DNA of 64,000 bases from an uncultured Parabacteroides sp. (lineage in GTDB: Bacteria > Bacteroidota > Bacteroidia > Bacteroidales > Tannerellaceae): NCBI GenBank assembly GCA_934725305.1, contig CAKVBA010000006.1, positions 1 through 64,000 of the forward strand, written 5' to 3'. Below the pieces are notes generated by a model. It was given only the letters and a program-made list of their open reading frames with translations, did not search any database and was not told the origin of the DNA. The position numbers and the translations under genes were made by a program. The number at the start of each line of letters is the position of its first letter. The first letter of the stretch is position 1. Positions 16,329 to 26,676 of the stretch are shown piece by piece.

Positions 16329-16661
16329 TCAATCAAACATATTGATTGAATCGCAATATTCCAACTCGCCCTGCACAACAAAGGCAATCGCTTCGGGTTC
16401 AAATTTACCCACACCATCTTTCTGTGCATTTTTCACGACAAATTCTACCAATTCATCTTCGTCGATATCAACTTCTTCGTCATCGCCGGCTTTTGAATCA
16501 TCTAAATATCCTTTAGATTCATAGAATTCATAAATCAAATCTACAATGTAGTTGATATCATCATCACTGAATTTTCCCTTGTATTCCTGCGGTAGATAAT
16601 TCTGTATAAATTTTACAGAAGCCTCTTCGTCATAAAAGAAATCGTCATTCTCTTTGCCCAT
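16329..16661 (-). CDS. Conserved acidic hypothetical protein
   Basis: A 110-residue, very acidic protein (DDDINYIVDLIYEFYESKGY; DDEEVDIDEDELVEFV). No signal peptide and no named domain that I recognise; it looks like a small helical cytoplasmic protein. It precedes the OmpA lipoprotein gene and has a TATGTTTG promoter box 32 bp upstream. Confidence 0.75.
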   Translation of the reverse strand: MGKENDDFFYDEEASVKFIQNYLPQEYKGKFSDDDINYIVDLIYEFYESKGYLDDSKAGDDEEVDIDEDELVEFVVKNAQKDGVGKFEPEAIAFVVQGELEYCDSINMFD

Positions 16662-16692
16662 ACAATATAAATTTAGTTTGTTTTTGAATACA

Positions 16693-16700
16693 CAAACATA
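16693..16700 (-). promoter_or_regulatory. -7 promoter box of the acidic protein/OmpA unit
   Basis: TATGTTTG on the minus strand, matching TAnnTTTG. Confidence 0.6.
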
Positions 16701-16866
16701 GATAAAATTCTGCTATTTCCCTATCAATTCAATCAAAATATAGCATAAAAAGAGAGATTGACAGATAAAGAGGCTCTTTTCTTCGGCCCACTGGCTGCCA
16801 TTCTACCCGGAATCATGGTTCTTCTTCTATTGCCACTTGCTCCTATCTGTTCTATCCAAATACAAA

Positions 16867-16905
16867 GAAGGCTGCACCGAAACACTCATTTCAGCACAGC
16901 CTCTC
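16867..16905 (-). terminator. clpB: Terminator hairpin downstream of clpB
   Basis: GGCTGCACCGAAA pairs imperfectly with TTTCAGCACAGCC. It lies 35 bp after the clpB stop and belongs to the conserved-arm hairpin family seen across the window. Confidence 0.6.
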
Positions 16906-16939
16906 CTATACAGTATGTCAGAATTAGACTATCAATTTA

Positions 16940-19528
16940 TCAATTCTTAAAGACCAGTTTGTCGCCTTCACGGTCGATCGTAATGGCATTCTCACGATTT
17001 ACATGTCCGCTCAAAATCTCCTTAGAGAGTTCGTTCAAGACATAACGTTGGATGACACGCTTAACCGGACGAGCACCAAACTGCGGATCATATCCTTCGT
17101 GGCTGATGAAGTCCAAAGCAGCATCGGTAAACGCAAGTGTGATACCATTCTCGGCCAACATCTTTTTCACACCATTCAACTGCAAAGAGACAATCTGACG
17201 AATCTCCTCTTCGTTCAACGGAGTAAACATGATGATCTCATCAATACGGTTCAGGAATTCAGGACGGATTGACTTCTTCAGGAGTTCCAATACCTGAGCC
17301 TTGGTTTCCTCTACCACACGATCGTGATTGGCGGCCGTAATCTTCTCAAAGTTCTCGCGGATCAAAGAAGAACCCATATTGCTGGTCATGATAATGATGG
17401 TGTTCTTAAAGTTGACCGTACGTCCTTTATTGTCGGTCAAACGTCCATCATCCAATACCTGCAACAAGATGTTGAACACATCGGGATGAGCCTTCTCAAT
17501 CTCATCAAACAGCACCACAGAATAGGGTTTACGACGGATTGCTTCGGTCAACTGACCACCTTCATCATAGCCTACATATCCCGGAGGCGCACCGATCAGA
17601 CGAGTAGCACTGAACTTCTCTTGATATTCACTCATATCAATACGCGTCATCATATTCTCATCATCAAACAGATAGTCGGCCAACGCCTTTGCCAACTCAG
17701 TCTTACCAACACCGGTTGTACCCAAGAAGATAAATGAACCGATCGGACGTTTCGGATCTTGCAATCCGGCTCTGCTACGACGCACAGCATCAGCAATTGC
17801 ACTGATAGCCTCGTCCTGACCAACAACACGTTTATGCAATTCAGCCTCAAGATTCAGCAACTTCGTCTTCTCGCTCTGCAGCATCTTATTGACCGGAATA
17901 CCCGTCCAACGAGACACAACGTCGGCGATATCTTCGCTATCAACCTCCTCTTTAATCATGGCTTCGGCGCCCTGCATGTTCTTCAAGCGTTCTTGCAGCT
18001 CTTTGATCTCTGTCTCTTTCTGCTTGATCTTGCCATAACGTATCTCTGCCACACGACCATAATCGCCTTCACGTTCAGCCTTTTCAGCCTCGAACTTCAA
18101 GTTCTCAATGTCAATCTTGTTCTGCTGGATCTTATTGATCTGCTCCTTCTCGCTCTGCCATTTAGCCTTCTGCTTGGTCTCTTCGTCCTTTAAGTCGGCA
18201 ATCTCTTTATTGAGCTGTTCCAACTTCTGCTGATCATCTTCACGCTTTATGGCCTCACGCTCAATCTCGAGCTGTTTGATACGACGAGACACTTCATCCA
18301 AAGATTCCGGCACAGAGTCAATCTGGATACGCAAACGAGCGGCAGCCTCATCCATCAGGTCAATGGCCTTATCGGGCAAGAAACGGTCGGTAATATAACG
18401 ACTAGACAGCTGTACGGCAGCAATAATGGCATCATCTTTAATACGTACCTTATGATGATTCTCATATTTCTCCTTCAGACCACGCAAAATAGAAATTGCA
18501 TCCAGTTCGTCCGGTTCATCAACCATCACCGTCTGGAATCGACGTTCCAAGGCTTTATCTTTCTCGAAGTATTTCTGATACTCGTCCAAAGTTGTTGCAC
18601 CAATAGAACGCAACTCACCACGTGCCAAAGCAGGCTTCAAGATATTTGCGGCATCCATTGCACCCTCGCTCTTACCGGCTCCTACCAAGGTGTGGATCTC
18701 ATCGATAAAAAGGATTATCTCGCCATCAGACTTTGTCACTTCGTTAACAACAGCCTTCAGTCTCTCTTCAAATTCACCCTTATATTTGGCACCGGCAATC
18801 AAGGCACCCATATCCAACGAAAAGATCTGTTTAGACTTCAGATTTTCAGGAACATCACCGCGCACAATACGATGGGCCAAACCTTCAGCAATCGCTGTCT
18901 TACCAACACCCGGCTCACCAATCAAGATCGGGTTGTTCTTGGTTCGACGGCTCAAAATCTGCAAGACACGACGAATCTCGTCATCTCGTCCGATCACCGG
19001 ATCCAACTTACCACTGCGGGCACGCTCATTCAGATTGATGGCATACTTGCTCAGAGCATCATAAGTATCCTCGGCCGACTGGCTGGTTACTTTATTGCCC
19101 TTACGCAGCTCTTCAATGGCAAGACGCAACTCTTTTTCAGTTACACCGGCATCTTTCAGCATCTGCGAAGCAGAACTCTTTTCTGTAAACAAAGCCAAAA
19201 TAATCGGCTCAAGGGAGACATACTGGTCACCCATCTTGGATGAGTAATCAATGGCCTTCTGCAATACCGCATTGGCTTCGCTTGAAAGATAGGGTTCGCC
19301 TCCGGAAACCTTCGGCAACGACTGGATCTGTGCATCCAACACCCGATTCAGATTCTGTGCATTGACGCCCAGCTTCTGGAAAAGGAAATTAGTCACACTT
19401 TCACCCGTCATAATGACACCTTTCAGCAAATGTACAGCTTCAATAGCTTGCTGGCCCTGTTGGGTTACCAGCTGCACAGCCTGTTGTACTGCTTCTTGTG
19501 ATTTGATTGTAAAATTGTTTAAATTCAT
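16940..19528 (-). CDS. clpB: ClpB protein disaggregase
   Basis: An 862-residue AAA+ ATPase of usual ClpB length. The N-terminal Clp_N domain (residues about 1-145, [20 protein letters not shown]) is followed by AAA domain 1 with Walker [10 protein letters not shown] (about 205), a coiled-coil middle domain (about 400-525, rich in K/E/Q) and AAA domain 2 with GTTGVGKTE (about 605). The C-terminal ClpB small domain ends near the stop. It rescues aggregated proteins with DnaK in the cytoplasm. Single gene with a terminator hairpin downstream. No CIRCE-type element was recognised upstream. Confidence 0.97.
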   Translation of the reverse strand: MNLNNFTIKSQEAVQQAVQLVTQQGQQAIEAVHLLKGVIMTGESVTNFLFQKLGVNAQNLNRVLDAQIQSLPKVSGGEPYLSSEANAVLQKAIDYSSKMGDQYVSLEPIILALFTEKSSASQMLKDAGVTEKELRLAIEELRKGNKVTSQSAEDTYDALSKYAINLNERARSGKLDPVIGRDDEIRRVLQILSRRTKNNPILIGEPGVGKTAIAEGLAHRIVRGDVPENLKSKQIFSLDMGALIAGAKYKGEFEERLKAVVNEVTKSDGEIILFIDEIHTLVGAGKSEGAMDAANILKPALARGELRSIGATTLDEYQKYFEKDKALERRFQTVMVDEPDELDAISILRGLKEKYENHHKVRIKDDAIIAAVQLSSRYITDRFLPDKAIDLMDEAAARLRIQIDSVPESLDEVSRRIKQLEIEREAIKREDDQQKLEQLNKEIADLKDEETKQKAKWQSEKEQINKIQQNKIDIENLKFEAEKAEREGDYGRVAEIRYGKIKQKETEIKELQERLKNMQGAEAMIKEEVDSEDIADVVSRWTGIPVNKMLQSEKTKLLNLEAELHKRVVGQDEAISAIADAVRRSRAGLQDPKRPIGSFIFLGTTGVGKTELAKALADYLFDDENMMTRIDMSEYQEKFSATRLIGAPPGYVGYDEGGQLTEAIRRKPYSVVLFDEIEKAHPDVFNILLQVLDDGRLTDNKGRTVNFKNTIIIMTSNMGSSLIRENFEKITAANHDRVVEETKAQVLELLKKSIRPEFLNRIDEIIMFTPLNEEEIRQIVSLQLNGVKKMLAENGITLAFTDAALDFISHEGYDPQFGARPVKRVIQRYVLNELSKEILSGHVNRENAITIDREGDKLVFKN

Positions 19529-19560
19529 ATATTTATATCTCCTCTCTAACTTTTTCTTAT

Positions 19561-19860
19561 GATTAATATTCGACTATCTTTATACAAAACAGATACCAAA
19601 ACACAAATATGACATTTTGTCTTACAATAGTTCCGTTATGGAGCATTTATGCTGACGTTTCGTCTATATAACAGGTCAAAAAGGCCACATCTTTCCAATA
19701 ATATAAACGAATAGACATTATATGCTTCTCTTTCTGCCCAGCTTGCCAACAGATATCTGATAAATGGCTCCGTTATCCATTCCGCCAATAGCATGAATAA
19801 TCAGGCGCCCCTTTATGAAACAGAAGTCCATAGCTCAGAACAGCGCATTGGTTTCAAATG
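19561..19860. other. Intergenic region upstream of clpB, no gene seen
   Basis: AT-rich DNA upstream of clpB. It presumably contains the clpB promoter; CATATTTG on the minus strand near 19606 is one mismatch from TAnnTTTG. No gene is supported. Confidence 0.4.
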
Positions 19861-20200
19861 TTATTGTATTTTATACGGGTTCGTTTTGGCTAAAAACGAG
19901 TGATAAATCCCTTCGGACAGATTGGCTTCTCCGTTGGAATCGACAGGCAAATCTGCCTCAATCCAAACATCCTCAAAAAGAGATTATAGGCTGTTATTCA
20001 GAGGTCTATAGAGTTTCGAAAAAAAGGGTATAGACTTTCCGGGAAAAGAGTAGGGACTTTTCTAAAAATGGGTAGGCACTCCGTTGGAAATGGATAGGCA
20101 CTCCGTTCGGATTGAGTAGGCATTCAATTTCCGCAGATAAACGACTCCATTTCGAAAGGATTAATAGTCTCTTGTCTGCCTGTTGGCTTATTGTATTTTA
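19861..20200 (+). repeat. 341-bp interspersed repeat, copy B
   Basis: Begins and ends with TTATTGTATTTTA in the same orientation (19861-19873 and 20188-20200). The interior has the shared order: a variable left arm, then GTCTATAGAGTTT, GTATAGACTTT, GTAGGGACTTTT, GTAGGCACTCCG and ATAGGCACTCCG units at about 22-bp spacing. Its right end abuts the MITE-like element at 20199. Confidence 0.87.
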
Positions 20201-20397
20201 ACCCAAATCGGTCATTAGAACGAAAAAGTAAAACAGCTGACTATTTCTATTCTTTCCAACTCTTGTCAGCACTTCTTTCGGCATCTTGCTTCCGCCTGCG
20301 TTTCAACATAGCCCGCTATGCCTTCAACGTAGAGCCTTGCAATCTGCTCGAAACAAGTATCAACAAGAATTGTAATCTAATGACCGAATTGGGTTTA
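20199..20397 (-). repeat. Intact MITE-like element (199 bp)
   Basis: TAACCCAAATCGGTCATTAG at the left and CTAATGACCGAATTGGGTTT at the right form inverted terminal repeats of about 20 bp. No open frame spans it. The interior matches parts of 5061-5139, 5656-5726 and 52437-52617, making it the best reference copy in this window. Confidence 0.87.
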
Positions 20398-20454
20398 TAG
20401 AATTAATAGTTATCCGGTCGGCGTGCCTTGTTTGCAAACATCGATAAAAAAACA

Positions 20455-20496
20455 GCGGTATGTCCGAGAGGATATAAACCCCATTAGACATACCGC
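20455..20496 (-). terminator. manA: Terminator after manA
   Basis: GCGGTATGTC (20455-20464) is a perfect 10-bp inverted repeat of GACATACCGC (20487-20496), followed on the minus strand by TGTTTTTTTATCG. Confidence 0.82.
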
Positions 20497-20522
20497 TTTC
20501 ATTATTCCAACGATCAGAGCAA

Positions 20523-21500
20523 TTACTGTCCGATATAAGTTTCCATAAATTTAGCACCCGGAACCGGAGAAATTGTCACCACATCTGTATCAGCCGGAAT
20601 CAAAACGGTCTGACCCTGATGAACAAAGATTTCGTTACCCTTGTTATCACGAATAGAAGCCTTACCTTCCATACAGATATACACAACAAATGAATCCAGT
20701 TCAGAGAAGTCACGAACCATGATTGTATCAAGGTCGATCAGGTTTGTTGTGAAATATTTGCAGTTGGCCAACTCAACCGTTGCGTTTGTGTGACCTTTGT
20801 AGTGAGTGCGATAGTCGGGATACAATGTATAGTCGATTGCATCCTTAGCCAACTCTGTATGCAATTCACGACCCTTACCGCTGGCATCTTTGCGGTTATA
20901 ATCGTAGATACGATAAGTGATATTACTTGTCTGCTGAATCTCAGCGATGAAGCAACCTGCGCCAATAGCATGTACACGACCTGCCGGCAAGAAGAATACA
21001 TCACCTGCATTCACGTTATAGCGCTGCAATACATCCATGATGGTATTGTCTTCGACACGCTTTACATATTCGTCTGCATCAATCTGCTGAGAGAAGCCCG
21101 AATAAAGAGCAGCATCCTTGGCAGCCTTGATCACATACCACATTTCAGTCTTGCCGAATGAGTTGTGACGTTTCTTTGCCAACTCATCATCGGGATGAAC
21201 CTGGATAGACAAGTTGTCGCGAGCATCAATAAACTTAATCAGCAATGGGAATGTCGAACCAAACCGGTCCATCACCTTTCCTCCCAGCAGCTGCTTGCCA
21301 TAGCGTTTGATCAGTTCATCCAATGAACAACCTTTCAAGTCGCCATTAGCTACTACAGAATAGTTACCTTCTACATGAGAAAGTTCCCAGCTTTCACCGA
21401 TACCTTCTTCTACCGGAGTTATGCCTTTGAACGGACAAATATCAGAACCGCCCCAGATAATCTTCTTCAGAATCGGTTCAAATGTAAATGGATACAACAT
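20523..21500 (-). CDS. manA: Mannose-6-phosphate isomerase, type I
   Basis: A 325-residue cupin-type isomerase interconverting mannose-6-phosphate and fructose-6-phosphate. Zinc-ligand motifs are visible: LSIQVHPDDELA (about residue 97), KTEMWYV (about 113) and FLPAGRVHAIGAG (about 170). The length suits the short bacterial type I class. It starts 12 bp after glgB on the same strand, so the two are probably one transcript, linking mannose/fructose phosphate with glycogen metabolism. Cytoplasmic. Confidence 0.93.
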   Translation of the reverse strand: MLYPFTFEPILKKIIWGGSDICPFKGITPVEEGIGESWELSHVEGNYSVVANGDLKGCSLDELIKRYGKQLLGGKVMDRFGSTFPLLIKFIDARDNLSIQVHPDDELAKKRHNSFGKTEMWYVIKAAKDAALYSGFSQQIDADEYVKRVEDNTIMDVLQRYNVNAGDVFFLPAGRVHAIGAGCFIAEIQQTSNITYRIYDYNRKDASGKGRELHTELAKDAIDYTLYPDYRTHYKGHTNATVELANCKYFTTNLIDLDTIMVRDFSELDSFVVYICMEGKASIRDNKGNEIFVHQGQTVLIPADTDVVTISPVPGAKFMETYIGQ

Positions 21501-21512
21501 TATTATACGTAA

Positions 21513-23600
21513 TTATTTAGTTGATTTATTTGTTTTCTTCGTTTTGGCAACCGCCTTTTTAGTTGTCGTCGTTGTCTTCTTGGCAGCCACTGCCTTTACC
21601 TTACGCAACACCACGGCCGAACGAGCCGGAATATAAAGCTTCAGCCACTCTTTCTTCTCCTTCTTATATAGCGGATCGAACTGCGTGAAATGACGGACAT
21701 TATCGTCGGCCAAGCCAAAGCCGCCGAAGCGAGTAGCATCTGTATTCAATATCACCTCATATTCGCCCTTCGGAACCAGGAAGCCATAGTCTGCAAACGA
21801 CTGGTTCGGACTGAAGTTATAGACGAACACCAAGTCTTTACGCATATAAGCCAAGATCTGATCGCCGTCATTGTCCCAAACCTTCAGAATCGGTGTGTCC
21901 TGGAAATTCTTCACGCTTGAAATCACAGACAACATCTCCTTATCGAAGTCGCCCAAGAAGTGATACTTCAGATCCATATTATCGACCAGATCCCACTGAC
22001 GACGTGCATATTTATGAGACCAGCCATTGCCTTCGCGCGGGAAGTCGATCCATTCCGGATGACCAAACTCATTACCCATAAAGTTCAGATAACCGCCATT
22101 GATAGTCGAAGCCGTCACCAAACGGATCATCTTATGCAAAGCAATGCCACGCTCAACCATGAAGTTGTGGTCGTCTTTCTGCATGTGCCAATACATATCA
22201 GCATCAATCAGACGGAAGATGATGGTCTTGTCTCCCACCAATGCCTGGTCGTGACTTTCAGCATAGCTGATTGTCTTTTCGTCGGCACGTCGGTTGGTTG
22301 TTTCCCACCAAATGGAAGAGGGATGCCAGTCTTCGTCCTTCTTTTCCTTGATCATCTTGATCCAATAGTCGGGAATATTCATGGCCATACGATAGTCGAA
22401 TCCATAGCCGCCATCTTCAAACTTGGCCGCCAAACCCGGCATACCGCTCACCTCTTCTGCAATGGTGATGGCATTCTTATTCACCTCATGAATCAACTTA
22501 TTGGCCAATGTCAGATAAGCGATGGCATCACCATCTTGATGACCGTTGAAATAGTCGCCATAGTTACAGAAGGCTTCGCCCAAACCATGACTATAATAAA
22601 GCATAGACGTTACACCATCGAAACGGAAACCGTCGAACTTATACTCTTCTAACCAGAACTTACAGTTTGAAAGCAAGAAATGAAGCACTTCGTTCTTTCC
22701 ATAATCGAAGCAGAGAGAATCCCAAGCCGGATGTTCGCGGCGTTCTCCGCTATGGAAATACTGATCGTAAGAACCATCGAAGCAGCCCAAACCTTCCACT
22801 TCATTCTTGACAGCATGGCTGTGTACGATGTCCATAATCACAGCAATGCCCATGCCGTGAGCCTCGTCGATCAGCTGCTTCAACTCTTCAGGCGTACCAA
22901 AACGCGAAGAGGCTGCGAAGAAACTACTTACATGATAACCAAAAGAACCGTAGTAAGGATGCTCCTGAATAGCCATAATCTGGATTGCATTGTATCCATC
23001 TTTTACTATACGCGGCAACACATTTTCGCGGAACTCGGTGTATGTACCAACTTTCTCTTCGTTTGTACTCATACCAATGTGGCACTCGTAAATCAACAAA
23101 GGAGCCGTATTCGGTTTGAAACGTTTATTCTTGAACTTATACGGTTTCTCCGGATTCCACACCTGAGCACTAAAGATCTTTGACTCTTCGTCCTGCACAA
23201 CACGGCGAATCCAGGCAGGAATACGTTCGCCGGCACCACCTTCCCATTCAATCCATAACTTGAAAAGATCTTCGTGATGGAGCTGATCATCAGCCAAGAC
23301 AATCTCCCATACACCATTGCCCTGACGGGTCATTCTATAGCGTTCGTCTTTTTGCCATCCATTAAATGTACCAATCAAATAGATAGCGGTGGCGTTTGGT
23401 GCCCATTCGCGGAACACCCATCCTTTTGTGGTTTTGTGTAACCCAAAGTAGAGGTATCCAGAAGCCAAGTCTGATAGCGTTTGTTTACCATTGTTTGTCA
23501 AACTTTTCTCTTTGTCAATTACATATTGATACCGTCCTACAATAGCTGCCTCATACGGGGCTAACCAAGGGTCATTTTTAATCAGATTTAGAGACTCCAT
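21513..23600 (-). CDS. glgB: 1,4-alpha-glucan branching enzyme
   Basis: Makes alpha-1,6 branches in glycogen. The ATG at 23600 (MESLNLIKNDPWLAPYEAAI) is preferred because a TATCTTTG promoter box occupies 23625-23632, overlapping the longer start at 23627. The protein is 695 residues: a CBM48 domain (WVFREWAPNATAIYLIGTFN) and then a GH13 catalytic barrel with EYKFDGFRFDGVTSML (nucleophile Asp), TIAEEVSGMPG (acid Glu) and ESHDQALVGDKT. It ends in a Lys/Thr-rich tail (KKTTTTTKKAVAKTKKTNKS), which is low-complexity and not part of the enzyme fold. Confidence 0.95.
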   Translation of the reverse strand: MESLNLIKNDPWLAPYEAAIVGRYQYVIDKEKSLTNNGKQTLSDLASGYLYFGLHKTTKGWVFREWAPNATAIYLIGTFNGWQKDERYRMTRQGNGVWEIVLADDQLHHEDLFKLWIEWEGGAGERIPAWIRRVVQDEESKIFSAQVWNPEKPYKFKNKRFKPNTAPLLIYECHIGMSTNEEKVGTYTEFRENVLPRIVKDGYNAIQIMAIQEHPYYGSFGYHVSSFFAASSRFGTPEELKQLIDEAHGMGIAVIMDIVHSHAVKNEVEGLGCFDGSYDQYFHSGERREHPAWDSLCFDYGKNEVLHFLLSNCKFWLEEYKFDGFRFDGVTSMLYYSHGLGEAFCNYGDYFNGHQDGDAIAYLTLANKLIHEVNKNAITIAEEVSGMPGLAAKFEDGGYGFDYRMAMNIPDYWIKMIKEKKDEDWHPSSIWWETTNRRADEKTISYAESHDQALVGDKTIIFRLIDADMYWHMQKDDHNFMVERGIALHKMIRLVTASTINGGYLNFMGNEFGHPEWIDFPREGNGWSHKYARRQWDLVDNMDLKYHFLGDFDKEMLSVISSVKNFQDTPILKVWDNDGDQILAYMRKDLVFVYNFSPNQSFADYGFLVPKGEYEVILNTDATRFGGFGLADDNVRHFTQFDPLYKKEKKEWLKLYIPARSAVVLRKVKAVAAKKTTTTTKKAVAKTKKTNKSTK

Positions 23601-23624
23601 GAACTTTATTAATTGGTTATTTTG

Positions 23625-23632
23625 CAAAGATA
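23625..23632 (-). promoter_or_regulatory. -7 promoter box of glgB-manA
   Basis: TATCTTTG on the minus strand, an exact TAnnTTTG match, 25 bp before the chosen glgB start. Confidence 0.65.
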
Positions 23633-23676
23633 AAATAAAAAACCATACTCTTAGATAATATTAATGGTATATTTCT

Positions 23677-23684
23677 TATATTTG
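23677..23684 (+). promoter_or_regulatory. -7 promoter box of the cation antiporter
   Basis: TATATTTG, exact TAnnTTTG match, 17 bp before the ATG at 23701 and divergent from the glgB promoter. Confidence 0.65.
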
Positions 23685-23700
23685 CAGCAAAGCGATAGGT

Positions 23701-25983
23701 ATGATGATGAATAAAGGAACAAAAAGTTTAGCCTTTTACCTTTTGATGATTTTAATCTTTGGCTCGCTGATGTATTTCATAGCCAAAGAGGGTGAAAGTC
23801 AACAAATAACAGATACTGCAACTTCTATGTACGAAGCTCCTAAAGACCTGGGAGAGGGATTTACGTTGTTTATGAAGTTGTTGCAATCGCATATTGAATC
23901 ATCTATCGGCATCCTGTTGCTACAGATCATCACCATCCTGCTCACCTGCCGTCTGTTCGGCTGGCTGTTCATGAAGATAGGGCAGCCCACGGTAATTGGT
24001 GAAATTATAGCCGGTATCGTATTGGGTCCGTCTATCTTAGGCCATCTGGCACCGAATATTTCCCAATTTCTATTTCCACTTGAATCGCTTGCAAACATTA
24101 ATATATTAAGTCAATTCGGCTTAATCCTCTTTATGTTTGCCATCGGCATGGAGCTTGATATTATCGAAGTGCGCAAAAAACTGAAAGAGACCATATTAAT
24201 CAGCCATACCAGCACGGTTGTGCCCTTCTTCTGCGGTATGCTGACGGCCTATTGTGTCTATTCGACCTATGCCGATAAAGGGACGCCATTCCTGTCGTTT
24301 GCCCTCTTCATCGGCATCGCCATGAGTATTACGGCCTTTCCCGTTTTGGCTCGTATCATTCAGGAGAAAGGATTAACCAAGAGTCATTTAGGAACGATCA
24401 CCCTGGCCAGTGCCGCCAACGGAGACATCACAGCCTGGTGTCTGTTGGCCGTGGTTATTGCCATTGCGCAAGCCGGAAGCATGCTAAGTGCTATCTATAA
24501 CATCCTTTTCTCGTTCCTCTATATTACCTTTATGTTTGTTGTGGTCCGTCCATTCCTTCGGATGATTGGCCATGTCTATCACAACAAAGAGGTTATCGAC
24601 AAAGGACTGGTTGCTTTCATCTTTCTGATTCTGATTACCTCGGCCTATATGACCGAGATATTGGGTCTGCACGCCCTGTTCGGTGCCTTCATTGCCGGCG
24701 TGGTGATGCCTGATAACATCAAGTTCCGCAAGATTATGACAGAAAAGGTAGAAGATGTGTCATTGGCTCTCTTCCTGCCTCTATTCTTTGTATCTACCGG
24801 TTTGCGCACAGAGATCGGCCTGCTGAACAGCCCGGAACTGTGGTGGACTTGCGCCATCTTCACCTTAGTTGCTATTGTCGGCAAGTTTGGTGGAGCTTTT
24901 CTATCGGCCCGCTTCGTGGGCGAAAGCTGGAGAGACAGTCTGTATATAGGTGCTTTGATGAATACCCGCGGATTGATGGAGTTGGTGATTCTGACCATCG
25001 GTTACGAGATGAAAATCCTTCCTCCTCCTATCTTTGTTATGCTGGTGTTGATGACGTTGGTAACCACCTTCATGACCACTCCGTTTGTGTCGTTCATCAA
25101 GTTCTGCTTCAAGACACGCGACAAGCTGAGAGAGGCTAAACTGCCACATCCGGTTGAAGGAATCTTCAAAGTATTGTTGTCATTCGGACGTGCAGGCAAT
25201 GGACCGGTTATGTTGGATGTGGCTCATCAGATGTTCTCACAGAGCAAAAACCAACTGGAAGTTACAGCTCTTCACCTAACCGTTGGCACAGATGTAAACC
25301 CGCTACATATTGACAACTTTGAGGAGGTTAGCTTTGGACCGATTCTTCATGGTGCCAAGAAACTGGGTATGCCAATCCAGACACGCTACGAGATTTCAAA
25401 GGATGCTGGTCAAGACATCTGTAACATTGTGAACAACGAAGGATATGACTTCTTGCTGGTAGGTGCGGCCATCTCATGGAGCGACTTGCCAAGTGACGTG
25501 GCTGTTACCAAATATCGTTCCTCTTTCTACAACAGCTACCTGCATAAGCTGAAAGCTCCGGCTTGGTTCTATCCAAGTGCCCTGCTGAAAGATAAGACCA
25601 AGATGTTTATTGAACAGAGCCATTGTCCGGTGGGTGTATTCGTGAACCGCAACTTTGCGAAGGCTTCTAATGTGATTACAATCATAGGCAATGAAGAGGA
25701 TCTGTTCCTGTTCCACTATGCCGACACATTGATAAAGGCAACACACGGTTCTGTATCCGTCTTGAATACTGTTGCAAATCCAAGTCAGAGCCTCACGGAT
25801 CAGATTGATCAGTTTATCCAATCAAGCCCACAGTCAACGCTGCTGCCTCAGAAAGACCTGACACAAGAGCTGTTTAATGGCTTCAACTTTATGCTGGTCA
25901 GCTACAACACTTGGAATCTGATCTCAGAGCACCGCAAGAATGCGCTGCAACGTATGCCGTCAACTCTGATCTTGAGTAAATAA
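23701..25983 (+). CDS. CPA2-family cation/proton antiporter with C-terminal USP-like domain
   Basis: A 760-residue inner-membrane protein. After one N-terminal helix and a short loop come about 12 membrane helices (residues about 55-470), including GQPTVIGEIIAGIVLGPSIL and FALFIGIAMSITAFPVLARI, hallmarks of the Na+/H+ exchanger (KefB/CPA2) fold. The C-terminal 250 residues are soluble and resemble a universal-stress-like nucleotide-binding region (YDFLLVGAAISWSDLP). It probably exchanges K+ or Na+ for H+ under nucleotide control. A single transcription unit between divergent glgB and a convergent SPOR gene. Confidence 0.9.
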   Translation: MMMNKGTKSLAFYLLMILIFGSLMYFIAKEGESQQITDTATSMYEAPKDLGEGFTLFMKLLQSHIESSIGILLLQIITILLTCRLFGWLFMKIGQPTVIGEIIAGIVLGPSILGHLAPNISQFLFPLESLANINILSQFGLILFMFAIGMELDIIEVRKKLKETILISHTSTVVPFFCGMLTAYCVYSTYADKGTPFLSFALFIGIAMSITAFPVLARIIQEKGLTKSHLGTITLASAANGDITAWCLLAVVIAIAQAGSMLSAIYNILFSFLYITFMFVVVRPFLRMIGHVYHNKEVIDKGLVAFIFLILITSAYMTEILGLHALFGAFIAGVVMPDNIKFRKIMTEKVEDVSLALFLPLFFVSTGLRTEIGLLNSPELWWTCAIFTLVAIVGKFGGAFLSARFVGESWRDSLYIGALMNTRGLMELVILTIGYEMKILPPPIFVMLVLMTLVTTFMTTPFVSFIKFCFKTRDKLREAKLPHPVEGIFKVLLSFGRAGNGPVMLDVAHQMFSQSKNQLEVTALHLTVGTDVNPLHIDNFEEVSFGPILHGAKKLGMPIQTRYEISKDAGQDICNIVNNEGYDFLLVGAAISWSDLPSDVAVTKYRSSFYNSYLHKLKAPAWFYPSALLKDKTKMFIEQSHCPVGVFVNRNFAKASNVITIIGNEEDLFLFHYADTLIKATHGSVSVLNTVANPSQSLTDQIDQFIQSSPQSTLLPQKDLTQELFNGFNFMLVSYNTWNLISEHRKNALQRMPSTLILSK

Positions 25984-26093
25984 TCAAAGCAGACAAGTTT
26001 GTCCAAACAACTATTTTGATACAGCCTCGGCAAGGGCGTCATAATCGTGAAATTGCTGCGTTGCCGTTGCCTTTTGCCACTTCATACTATCTA

Positions 26094-26135
26094 AAAAGGG
26101 CTGCATCAAAACCATCGTTCTGACACAGCCCTTTT
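26094..26135. terminator. Bidirectional terminator between antiporter and SPOR gene
   Basis: AAAAGGGCTGCATCAAAA pairs with a slightly diverged right arm TTCTGACACAGCCCTTTT; A- and T-runs on both sides suit two convergent genes. Confidence 0.75.
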
Positions 26136-26163
26136 ATATTATACGCTAATTATATACCCTTTA

Positions 26164-26649
26164 TTAGTAAGCTTTTTCAAGCAACCATGCATCCTGGAAA
26201 TCGGGTGCATATTTAGCTTTGATTGCATCGCGGCTATCAGCAGCATCAGCCTTACTGTCGAAGCTGGCAACGATTACACGCAACATACCTTGTTCGTTTT
26301 CACCCAACACAGCATTATAACCGGCATTCTGCATACGTTCTTTCAAAGAATAGGCGTTTGTTTTGTTCTTGAAGCTACCGATAACAACGCTATAGCGTTT
26401 CAAGCGGCTTGCATCTTCACCCTGAGCAGCATTGATTCTTTCTGCACGAGTTGTTGCATTTGAATAACGAGGCTTCGATACTGGAGCCGGTTCTTCTACC
26501 ACTTCTTCTTCCACTACCTCAACAGGAGCTGTTGTTTCTTTTTCCTTGGCCTGTTCGTAAGCAGCCTTATAAGCGCTCTGTTTGGGTTTACATGAGCCAA
26601 ATGATAATATCATACAAATAGAGGCTCCAAATAACCAAATCTTATTCAT
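26164..26649 (-). CDS. SPOR-domain lipoprotein
   Basis: A 161-residue lipoprotein: the signal (ICMILSFGSC) has its lipobox Cys near residue 20, followed by a Glu/Val/Pro-rich linker (VEVVEEEVVEEPAPV) and a C-terminal SPOR domain (RYSVVIGSFKNKTNAYSL to the end) of about 75 residues. SPOR domains bind denuded septal peptidoglycan, so a role in cell division or envelope remodelling is likely. A CAAAGATA (TATCTTTG) promoter box is at 26677-26684. Confidence 0.88.
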   Translation of the reverse strand: MNKIWLFGASICMILSFGSCKPKQSAYKAAYEQAKEKETTAPVEVVEEEVVEEPAPVSKPRYSNATTRAERINAAQGEDASRLKRYSVVIGSFKNKTNAYSLKERMQNAGYNAVLGENEQGMLRVIVASFDSKADAADSRDAIKAKYAPDFQDAWLLEKAY

Positions 26650-26676
26650 ACTTGTTCAGTTCTTAAATTAGACATG

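Noticed and set aside
18452..19243. 263-residue frame opposite clpB
   Set aside because: It is the antisense shadow of a highly conserved AAA+ gene and has no protein features of its own.
19815..20033. Open frame in repeat copy B
   Set aside because: Same reason: not conserved in the other copies and lies across the repeat boundary.
21960..22652. 230-residue frame opposite glgB
   Set aside because: Antisense shadow of the GH13 domain.
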